A stretch of DNA of 5,847 nucleotides, from the NCBI GenBank assembly GCA_029942065.1, contig JAPYTY010000143.1, forward strand, positions 1 to 5,847, read 5' to 3'. Made by a program: the position numbers and the translations under genes. The notes under the pieces were generated by a model that was not told the origin of the DNA, made no database searches, and saw nothing but the letters and a program-made list of their open reading frames with translations. This DNA is from Acidobacteriota bacterium. GTDB lineage: Bacteria > Acidobacteriota > UBA6911 > RPQK01 > JADFOI01. Of the stretch, positions 1 through 4,666 are shown one piece after another. Numbering within the stretch: the stretch's first letter is position 1; every line of letters starts with the position of its first letter.

Positions 1-1161
1 GACAATCCCCACACCGATATTGGTACTGAAAAGGGCGACCAGGTCCATCATGAAGATAGGGGTGGTCTCGGTCCAGATAAAAACCCAGGTCAGCCCAAGC
101 ATGGTCCCAGCAAAAATCTTCATGAACTTGCCATAATTCAGATCCCGGGAAAGGAGCTGGCAAAGAAAGCTATGAGCACCCCGGACATAGATTTCAGGAA
201 GAGCATTCAGCGTTCCCCAGAGAGCCGTGAGGATCGTCACGTAATAAAGGGGAACCATCAATGGCGAGATCTGGGCGAAGATATGGGTTTGCTCGCTGAG
301 CAGGTCAAAGCCGTCCGGAATCCGGTGCAGCGGCTGTAAAATGGCGGCTCCAGCGATCATGAAAGCCCCGGTGACCACCAGAACCAGAATCGCATTGAAG
401 CCCACATCCCATCTCAGAGGCCCCAGGCCTCGAGAAAAGTCGCCGCGAGAACGGCTGGAACGACTGATCGTCCACCCCTTAATCAAAACCCAGTTGGAGT
501 AGACCACGTAATTCATGGGGATGCTCCCGGCATAGCCAAAGACCGAAGCCATTTCCAGTAACTGACTTCGGCTGCTGATCTCGGGGGGAAGCCAATCCGG
601 GTAAGGGGGCACACGGCCAAATCCCAGCATGCCTTTGACCATCTCCACCAGATTGGGTCCGACCAGGACGGTGGCCGTGACCGTTCCCACCAGCAAAATG
701 GAGCAAACGATCATCTGAGACTTTTCCAGCGTTCCATAGCGCTGGACCATACCCACTCCGATGGCCAGGCTGACAAATAGCAGGGCCAGCCACTTGTAGG
801 GAATCGTGACCCCGGCGGCGGCCAACACCTGGCTCATCAGTTGGCCGCAGGGAACAGCGATCACTACAAAGACCAGAGGCGCAACCAGGGCCTCCAGAAC
901 CAGTACCGTCCAGAGCACCCATCCCCGGGGGCCGGGAAAGTGCACCAATCGATCCGCCACAGCCTCCCCACTCATCACCGCATAGCGGCCCAGCAGATAA
1001 AGGGTGAGGAAACTTTTGGTCACCGCAGCCAGCAGGATAAGCCACAGCAGATCGTATCCGCCCCAGGCTCCGACCCGGACCGCCAGTACCGTTTCTCCGG
1101 CTCCGATGGTGGCCGAGGCCACGATGGCGCCCGGCCCGATGTGCTTCAAATTCTCGAACAT
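1..1161 (-). CDS. Nramp-like (APC-fold) membrane transporter, N-terminal part, runs off left edge
   Basis: The minus-strand frame is open from an ATG at 1161 to base 1 (387 codons, no stop), so the C-terminus is missing. The protein is strongly hydrophobic, with about nine membrane segments visible, roughly at residues 8-28, 37-57, 84-105, 124-138, 150-168, 204-224, 253-275, 300-320 and 349-364. Nramp-family landmarks are GPG at 9-11 opening helix 1, LLW at 38-40, LGRYAVMSGE at 57-66, and YGTLEKSQ at 142-149. Canonical Nramp transporters import Mn2+/Fe2+ with protons, using DPGN in helix 1 and MPH in helix 6. Here the equivalents are GAGE (20-23) and IPMN (214-217), so the substrate cannot be assumed to be a divalent metal. 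An in-frame GTG at 1182 would add seven residues, but the ATG fits the short family N-terminus better. The Shine-Dalgarno is weak (AGGT about 9 nt upstream). It is divergent from yajQ. Confidence 0.8.
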   Translation of the reverse strand, partial: MFENLKHIGPGAIVASATIGAGETVLAVRVGAWGGYDLLWLILLAAVTKSFLTLYLLGRYAVMSGEAVADRLVHFPGPRGWVLWTVLVLEALVAPLVFVVIAVPCGQLMSQVLAAAGVTIPYKWLALLFVSLAIGVGMVQRYGTLEKSQMIVCSILLVGTVTATVLVGPNLVEMVKGMLGFGRVPPYPDWLPPEISSRSQLLEMASVFGYAGSIPMNYVVYSNWVLIKGWTISRSSRSRGDFSRGLGPLRWDVGFNAILVLVVTGAFMIAGAAILQPLHRIPDGFDLLSEQTHIFAQISPLMVPLYYVTILTALWGTLNALPEIYVRGAHSFLCQLLSRDLNYGKFMKIFAGTMLGLTWVFIWTETTPIFMMDLVALFSTNIGVGIV

Positions 1162-1232
1162 GTTCCGTGACCTAATGGTCACCGGTGGAGGGCGGTGAGT
1201 CAAGGGGAGGCTCGATGGGTGCTGGCTCGGTC

Positions 1233-1250
1233 TTGTAGCGGCCACTACAA
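1233..1250. repeat. Inverted repeat at the left edge of repeat copy 1
   Basis: TTGTAG (1233-1238) pairs with CTACAA (1245-1250) around a 6-nt loop. The right arm runs into the first conserved bases of the composite repeat. In copy 2 the left arm is not preserved, so this hairpin may be specific to copy 1. Confidence 0.45.
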
Positions 1251-1262
1251 CGGCTTTGCTGT

Positions 1263-1281
1263 GGGCGTACTCAGTACGCCC
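1263..1281. repeat. Perfect palindrome GGGCGTACTCAGTACGCCC (copy 1)
   Basis: Nine-base arms GGGCGTACT and AGTACGCCC surround a single C. It is identical in all 19 positions to 4481-4499. There is no T-run on either side, so it does not look like an intrinsic terminator. An operator-like or cruciform/RNA-hairpin role is possible but not shown. Confidence 0.9.
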
Positions 1282-1301
1282 CTACCCTCACCTGGCTGCC
1301 C

Positions 1302-1318
1302 TCGCTCCGAAGGAGCGA
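1302..1318. repeat. Hairpin TCGCTCC-GAA-GGAGCGA (copy 1)
   Basis: Seven-base perfect arms flank a GAA loop. It is identical in all 17 positions to 4520-4536. It contains GGAG in the right arm but no start codon follows at a useful distance, so it is not a ribosome binding site. Confidence 0.9.
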
Positions 1319-1326
1319 CAGAGTCG

Positions 1327-1351
1327 GGCTCAGGGTGGCAAGCCCTGGGCC
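1327..1351. repeat. Imperfect stem-loop within repeat copy 1
   Basis: The left arm GGCTCAGGGT (1327-1336) pairs with GCCCTGGGCC (1342-1351) as a 10-pair stem, counting two G-T wobbles, with a five-base GGCAA loop. The equivalent place in copy 2 is shorter and keeps only a small CCTGA-G-TCAGG palindrome. No T-run follows directly, so it is not called a terminator. Confidence 0.55.
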
Positions 1352-1487
1352 GGTCTTCCTTGTGTCTTGGTGTCTTTGTGGTGAACTTTTTCTCTGTGTT
1401 TCTGTGTCTCTGTGGTGCAGATGCAGTTGGTTTCCTTACCAGCCCAGGCGTCCGGATGGAATCTGCGCTCAAGCTCTAGTACCCTAC

Positions 1488-1492
1488 AGGAG
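1488..1492 (+). promoter_or_regulatory. Shine-Dalgarno of yajQ, unusually close to ATG
   Basis: AGGAG ends two nucleotides before the yajQ ATG at 1495, closer than the usual 5-9 nt. The protein N-terminus matches the family at this ATG and there is no better start nearby, so the start stands despite the tight spacing. Confidence 0.6.
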
Positions 1493-1494
1493 AT

Positions 1495-1992
1495 ATGGCC
1501 AAAGACAACTCATTCGATATTGCCTCCAGCGTCAACCTGGAGGAAGTCTCCAATGCCGTTCATCAGACCATGAAGGAGGTTCGGCAGCGCTTTGACTTCA
1601 AAGGAAGCGAAAGCGAAGTCAAGCTGGAGGAAGGTGACCTGGTACTGGTTTCCGACGACGAGTACAAGCTGACTTCTCTGACCGACATCCTGCAGCAGAA
1701 ACTGGTCAAGCGGAAGGTCCCACTCAAGGCGCTCTCCTACGGGAAAATCGAAAGCGCTCTGGGGGCAACACTACGTCAGCGAGTCGGGGTCCAGCAGGGC
1801 ATTCCGACTGAAAAAACCAAGGAAATTGTGCGTTTCATTCGCGACACCAAGCTGAAGGTTAAAAGCACCATTCAAGGAGACTCGGTTCGGGTGTCGAGCC
1901 GGGATCGCGACACCCTGCAGGACCTTATCGCACTTCTCAAAGAGAAGGACTTTGGCATCGATATCCAGTTCACCAACTACCGGTCCCAGTAA
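1495..1992 (+). CDS. yajQ: YajQ family (UPF0234) nucleotide-binding protein
   Basis: This is a complete 165-residue cytoplasmic protein of typical family length. Members fold as two ferredoxin/RNP-like domains and bind nucleotides; a Xanthomonas homologue binds cyclic di-GMP and acts in regulation, and an E. coli-type role in nucleic-acid binding has been proposed. Family landmarks visible here are SFDIAS near the N-terminus (6-11), RFDFKGS at 32-38, the basic KLVKRKVPLK stretch at 70-79, GKIE at 84-87, and the C-terminal block DFGIDIQFTNYR at 152-163. No key block is missing. It is first in a same-strand run, with the VTT gene 23-29 nt downstream. The exact cellular role in this organism is unknown, and the functional link to its neighbours is not evident from the sequence. 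Confidence 0.95.
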   Translation: MAKDNSFDIASSVNLEEVSNAVHQTMKEVRQRFDFKGSESEVKLEEGDLVLVSDDEYKLTSLTDILQQKLVKRKVPLKALSYGKIESALGATLRQRVGVQQGIPTEKTKEIVRFIRDTKLKVKSTIQGDSVRVSSRDRDTLQDLIALLKEKDFGIDIQFTNYRSQ

Positions 1993-2010
1993 CCGTCATC
2001 CTGCTTTTTC

Positions 2011-2014
2011 GAGG
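2011..2014 (+). promoter_or_regulatory. Shine-Dalgarno that decides the VTT protein start
   Basis: GAGG lies one base before an ATG at 2016 but seven bases before a second in-frame ATG at 2022. The second spacing is near optimal, so translation more plausibly begins at 2022; the first ATG would add only Met-Ala. Confidence 0.55.
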
Positions 2015-2021
2015 CATGGCA

Positions 2022-2720
2022 ATGAAGAGCCCGGCTCGAATCATTGTGAAAGGGGCGTTGATTGTCATCGCCCTGACCGGTTTGGTCGTTTTGGCCAGGG
2101 TGTTTGACATCCAGCAACTGCCCCGGGAAGCGCTTGACCGGATCTCCTCTCTAGGCAGCTGGGGAGGCGTCTCCTTCATTGTTCTGTATGTTCTTGCCAC
2201 CGTTTTCTTTGTGCCCGGCTTCATCCTCACCCTGGCAGCAGGGGTTCTGTTCGGCGTGGTTTGGGGATCTGTGGCGGTTTCCGTCGCCTCGATAGCGGGT
2301 GCCACCCTGGCCTTCCTGATTGGTCGCTATCTGGCCAGGGATTGGGTGGCCCGGAGGATCCAGGGAAATGAGAAATTCGAGGCCATTGACCAGGCAGTGG
2401 CGGGCGAGGGATGGAAGATCGTGGGTTTGGTCCGTCTCTCCCCTGTTTTTCCCTTCAACCTTCTCAACTACGCCTTCGGCATCACCAGGGTATCTCTTAA
2501 AGACTACTTTCTCGCCAGCTGGATTGGAATGCTGCCGGCAACGGTGATGTACGTGTACGTAGGATCCCTGGCCGGTGATCTGGCCACCCTCGGCAGCCAG
2601 GAACGTGCCCGTACGCCCGGGGAGTGGGGACTTTACCTCATCGGTTTGGTGGCCACCATTGTCCTCACCGTTTTCATTGCTCGACTCGCTCGCAAAGCTC
2701 TTCAAAAAAAGGTCTTATAA
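2022..2720 (+). CDS. VTT-domain membrane protein, TVP38/TMEM64 (DedA-related) family
   Basis: An integral membrane protein of 232 residues (234 if started at 2016). Counting from 2016, a first membrane segment spans about 9-27. It is followed by the VTT (SNARE-associated) domain: FFVPGFILTLAAG at 64-76 leading into LFGVVWG (78-84), GATLAFLIGRYLAR at 95-108, then RLSPVFPFNLLNYAFG at 140-155, DYFLASWIGMLP at 163-174 and YVYVGSLAGD at 179-188. A last segment at about 206-224 precedes a basic tail. These re-entrant helices with conserved P, G and R residues are the family signature; related proteins act as lipid scramblases or transporters, but the bacterial TVP38 substrate is not established. 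The stop is 27 nt before the next gene. Fused VTT plus FAD-dependent oxidoreductase proteins are annotated in other bacteria, so the pairing is probably functional. Confidence 0.92.
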   Translation: MKSPARIIVKGALIVIALTGLVVLARVFDIQQLPREALDRISSLGSWGGVSFIVLYVLATVFFVPGFILTLAAGVLFGVVWGSVAVSVASIAGATLAFLIGRYLARDWVARRIQGNEKFEAIDQAVAGEGWKIVGLVRLSPVFPFNLLNYAFGITRVSLKDYFLASWIGMLPATVMYVYVGSLAGDLATLGSQERARTPGEWGLYLIGLVATIVLTVFIARLARKALQKKVL

Positions 2721-2732
2721 GAAAGCCTGGCC

Positions 2733-2739
2733 AAGGAGA
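2733..2739 (+). promoter_or_regulatory. Strong Shine-Dalgarno of the flavoprotein gene
   Basis: AAGGAGA, with AGGAG ending nine bases before the ATG at 2748. It is the best ribosome binding site in the window and supports this start, and hence the 38-residue extension before the FAD fold. Confidence 0.75.
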
Positions 2740-2747
2740 AAACTCTC

Positions 2748-4274
2748 ATGACTCCACCCAAAGGAAACCCGGTGGTTGTACCCCCCATGGACTCCCACAA
2801 TCAAACTCTCGTCTCCAATGTTCATCCGCCTGACTGGGTCAACCCAAAACCCGCGCCCCGCTACAATCTGGTTGTGATCGGGGCGGGAACGGCCGGCCTG
2901 GTCACGGCAGCCGGGGCAGCCGGTCTGGGAGCCAGGGTGGCCCTGGTTGAAAGGTCGCTGCTTGGCGGCGACTGTCTCAACGTGGGGTGCGTTCCCTCCA
3001 AAGTCATGATTCGTTCTTCGCGGGCCGTGGAAGACATTCGTTCGGCCTCTCAGTTTGGGGTTTCCGGGGATGCCAGTCCGGAGGTGGATTTCTCCGCCGT
3101 GATGGAACGAATGAGGAAACTCCGGGCCCAGATCTCTCACCACGATTCGGCCCGTAGATTTCGCGATCTCGGGGTAGATATTTTTTTGGGAGAGGGCCGA
3201 TTCTCCGGTCCGGACCGGGTGACGGTAGACGATAGCACGCTGCACTTTAAAAAGGCCGTGATAGCAACCGGCACAAAACCGGCGCAGCCGCCCATTGAGG
3301 GATTGAAAGAAGCGGGCTTTCTGACCAACGAAACGGTATTCACACTGACCCAGCGGCCCGATCACCTGGCCATGGTGGGAGGCGGCCCCATTGGCTGCGA
3401 ACTCTCCCAGGCCTTTTGCCGCCTGGGAACCAGGATCACCCTCATTGAAGCGGGATCGCAGTTCCTGAGCCGGGAAGATCCGGATGCGGCCGCCATCATT
3501 GCCGAAACCTTCCGAAACGAGGGCATCGATGTCCGACTGGCCACCCAGCTGAAAAAGGTTACTTCGGACCAGGACAAAAAACGCCTTTACCTGGAGAGGG
3601 ACGGCCAGGAAGCGACCCTTGACGTGGATGAAGTCTTTGTAGGAGTCGGACGCGCTCCCAACCTGAAAGGATTGAACCTGGAAGCGGCCGGGGTGGAATA
3701 TACCCATCGCGGGGTTGCGGTGAACGACAACCTGCAAACCACCAATTCGAGGATCTACGCGGCCGGGGACATTTGCATGAACTGGAAATTCACCCACGCC
3801 GCTGACGCAGCCGCCCGAATCGTGATCCAGAATGCTCTTTTCCTGGGTCGTAAGAAGCTCAGCGCCCTGACCATGTCCTGGTGCACCTATACCGATCCGG
3901 AAGTGGCCCACGTGGGGATGTGCCAGCAGGATGCCAGGGAACAAGGCCTCCAGGTTGAAACCTTTCTCAGACCCCTCGAGCAGGTGGACCGAGGGCTCAT
4001 CGATGGCGAAGTTGGATTCGTGAAGGTGCTGGTTCAAAAGGGTTCCGACCGGATTCTGGGGGCCACGATCGTGGCCCGTCATGCTGGCGAGATGATCGGT
4101 GAAATCACGCTGGCCATGGTGGCAGGCGTGGGCTTGAAAACTCTCTCCGGGGTGATCCACCCTTATCCAACCCAGGCGGAAGCTGTGAAACAGATCGGGG
4201 ACCTCTACAGCCGGACCCGACTCAGCCCCTTTGTCAAAAAGCTGCTTTCAACCTGGCTGACCTGGACCCGGTAA
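2748..4274 (+). CDS. Mercuric-reductase-like class I pyridine nucleotide-disulfide oxidoreductase
   Basis: A complete 508-residue FAD flavoenzyme with no membrane segment. In order it has a 38-residue Pro-rich leader, FAD Rossmann motif GAGTAG (45-50) with Glu68 closing the second strand, redox disulfide GGDCLNVGCVPSK (73-85; Cys76 and Cys81), ATG (173-175), NAD(P)H motif GGGPIG (211-216) with Glu234, VGRAPN (300-305), AAGD (338-341), and a dimerisation domain starting near YTDPEVAHVG (381-390). Family enzymes pass electrons from NAD(P)H through FAD to the disulfide. At the C-terminus the motif reads HPYPTQAEA (471-479): the position holding the catalytic His of lipoamide dehydrogenase and glutathione reductase is Tyr473, as in MerA-type enzymes. 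However, there is neither the MerA C-terminal Cys pair nor the N-terminal heavy-metal domain, so mercury reduction is not supported. Glu234 hints at NADH over NADPH (weak). The substrate is unknown; it probably works with the VTT protein. Confidence 0.92.
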   Translation: MTPPKGNPVVVPPMDSHNQTLVSNVHPPDWVNPKPAPRYNLVVIGAGTAGLVTAAGAAGLGARVALVERSLLGGDCLNVGCVPSKVMIRSSRAVEDIRSASQFGVSGDASPEVDFSAVMERMRKLRAQISHHDSARRFRDLGVDIFLGEGRFSGPDRVTVDDSTLHFKKAVIATGTKPAQPPIEGLKEAGFLTNETVFTLTQRPDHLAMVGGGPIGCELSQAFCRLGTRITLIEAGSQFLSREDPDAAAIIAETFRNEGIDVRLATQLKKVTSDQDKKRLYLERDGQEATLDVDEVFVGVGRAPNLKGLNLEAAGVEYTHRGVAVNDNLQTTNSRIYAAGDICMNWKFTHAADAAARIVIQNALFLGRKKLSALTMSWCTYTDPEVAHVGMCQQDAREQGLQVETFLRPLEQVDRGLIDGEVGFVKVLVQKGSDRILGATIVARHAGEMIGEITLAMVAGVGLKTLSGVIHPYPTQAEAVKQIGDLYSRTRLSPFVKKLLSTWLTWTR

Positions 4275-4276
4275 CA

Positions 4277-4299
4277 CGTGCATTTGTGCTTTCGTGCAT
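4277..4299. repeat. CGTGCAT short direct repeat
   Basis: CGTGCAT occurs at 4277-4283 and 4293-4299, with TTGTGCTTT between. The CGTGCATTTGTGC-like wording resembles simple dispersed intergenic repeats seen in several environmental bacterial genomes (recollection, not a search). Confidence 0.5.
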
Positions 4300-4368
4300 C
4301 CATGCTGTGAATGGCTGACCGTTAACAACTGACAAGAAGACGCCAAAATGTAAGATCCGGGAATGTGG

Positions 4369-4378
4369 GAGGCGCCTC
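4369..4378. repeat. 10-bp perfect palindrome GAGGCGCCTC
   Basis: A perfect self-complementary decamer in otherwise unexplained sequence between the flavoprotein gene and repeat copy 2. It could be an operator-like site, but in GC-rich DNA a 10-bp palindrome may also arise by chance. Confidence 0.4.
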
Positions 4379-4480
4379 GGCCGCTGGTCTTCGACTAGCG
4401 CGTTCCAGGCTCCACGTTTCACGAAAAGAAGAACGGAGTCCCGAGCCGATTCCGGAGTGCCTGTACAACGACCTTGCTGC

Positions 4481-4499
4481 GGGCGTACTCAGTACGCCC
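4481..4499. repeat. Perfect palindrome GGGCGTACTCAGTACGCCC (copy 2)
   Basis: Identical to 1263-1281: nine-base arms around a central C. No T-run follows (CTAAACTTT comes next), so terminator activity is not supported. Confidence 0.9.
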
Positions 4500-4519
4500 C
4501 TAAACTTTCCTCCTAGACC

Positions 4520-4536
4520 TCGCTCCGAAGGAGCGA
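4520..4536. repeat. Hairpin TCGCTCC-GAA-GGAGCGA (copy 2)
   Basis: Identical to 1302-1318, with a GAA loop. It is followed by a small CCTGA-G-TCAGG palindrome (4542-4552) where copy 1 has a longer imperfect stem. Confidence 0.9.
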
Positions 4537-4666
4537 CAGGGCCTGAGTCAGGGCGCAGTCTTCTCTGTGTCTTTGTGTCTCTGTGGTGAAATCTCTTCTC
4601 CGTGTCTTCGTGGTGCAGACGCACCGCCATCCCAGAAAATTCCGGCCAATAGAGTAGACTCTTTAT

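Larger units (their letters stand above)
1246..1421 (+). repeat. Composite dispersed repeat, copy 1
   Basis: The repeat begins at TACAACG and ends at TGGTGCAGA. Its order is a 19-bp palindrome (1263-1281), a 20-nt spacer, a 17-bp hairpin (1302-1318), a longer imperfect hairpin (1327-1351), and a T/G-rich arm with iterated TGTGTCT/TGTGGTG words (about 1360-1421). The same elements occur in the same order and orientation at 4464-4619. Over the first 73 nt the copies align without gaps with 12 mismatches. The T/G arm has length differences (copy 2 is 20 nt shorter overall). There is no coding capacity, terminal inverted repeat or target duplication that would mark it as a known insertion sequence. 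It sits upstream of yajQ. It resembles a family of intergenic repeats more than a single mobile insertion. Confidence 0.85.
1162..1494. other. Divergent intergenic region between transporter and yajQ
   Basis: This 333-bp stretch separates two divergent genes, so it should hold promoters for both, but I could not pick out a convincing -35/-10 pair on either strand. Most of it is repeat copy 1 and its hairpins. The short open frames across it, on both strands, are low-complexity readings of the repeat and are not credible genes. Confidence 0.6.
4464..4619 (+). repeat. Composite dispersed repeat, copy 2
   Basis: Second copy of the element at 1246-1421, in the same orientation: TACAACG, 19-bp palindrome (4481-4499), 20-nt spacer, 17-bp hairpin (4520-4536), then a T/G-rich arm with CTTTGTGTCTCTGTGGTGAA and a final TGGTGCAGA. 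The constant offset of 3218 nt across the first 73 nt shows no insertions or deletions there; the arm is 20 nt shorter overall than in copy 1. It lies in the presumed leader of the glutamate dehydrogenase gene, 47 nt before its start. Confidence 0.85.
4275..4666 (+). other. Intergenic region before glutamate dehydrogenase
   Basis: These 392 bp hold no credible gene. After the flavoprotein stop come a CGTGCAT direct repeat (4277-4299), a GAGGCGCCTC palindrome (4369-4378), repeat copy 2 (4464-4619) and a short AGAGT-AG-ACTCT inverted repeat (4651-4662) just before the next start. I see no stem followed by a T-run, so no intrinsic terminator for the upstream operon can be named. The short frames on either strand are readings of repeat DNA. 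Confidence 0.6.

Noticed and set aside
479..1045. Minus-strand frame of 188 codons inside the transporter
   Set aside because: It is a shifted reading of the transporter gene, rich in Gly/Pro/Arg, without domain features; the transporter frame itself is open through the whole region.
1263..1351. Repeat hairpins as intrinsic terminators
   Set aside because: None of the stems is followed by a T-run on either strand.
1195..1479. Small open frames on both strands across repeat copy 1 (and likewise 4322-4879 across copy 2)
   Set aside because: The predicted peptides are literal readings of the T/G-rich repeat (for example HRDTKTQR-like strings), which commonly give spurious hypothetical proteins.
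2715..4160. Long minus-strand open frame opposite the flavoprotein gene (about 480 codons)
   Set aside because: It lies entirely antisense to a well-recognised gene, has no recognisable domain, and is the kind of long shadow frame that GC-rich coding DNA produces.
2748..4274. Calling the flavoprotein a true mercuric reductase (merA)
   Set aside because: The C-terminal Cys pair and the heavy-metal domain are absent and there is no mer regulator or transporter nearby.
1246..4619. Repeats flanking the yajQ-VTT-reductase block as ends of a composite transposon
   Set aside because: There is no transposase or integrase between or beside them, no terminal inverted repeats, and the enclosed genes look like an ordinary chromosomal operon; the copies also differ in length and spacer.
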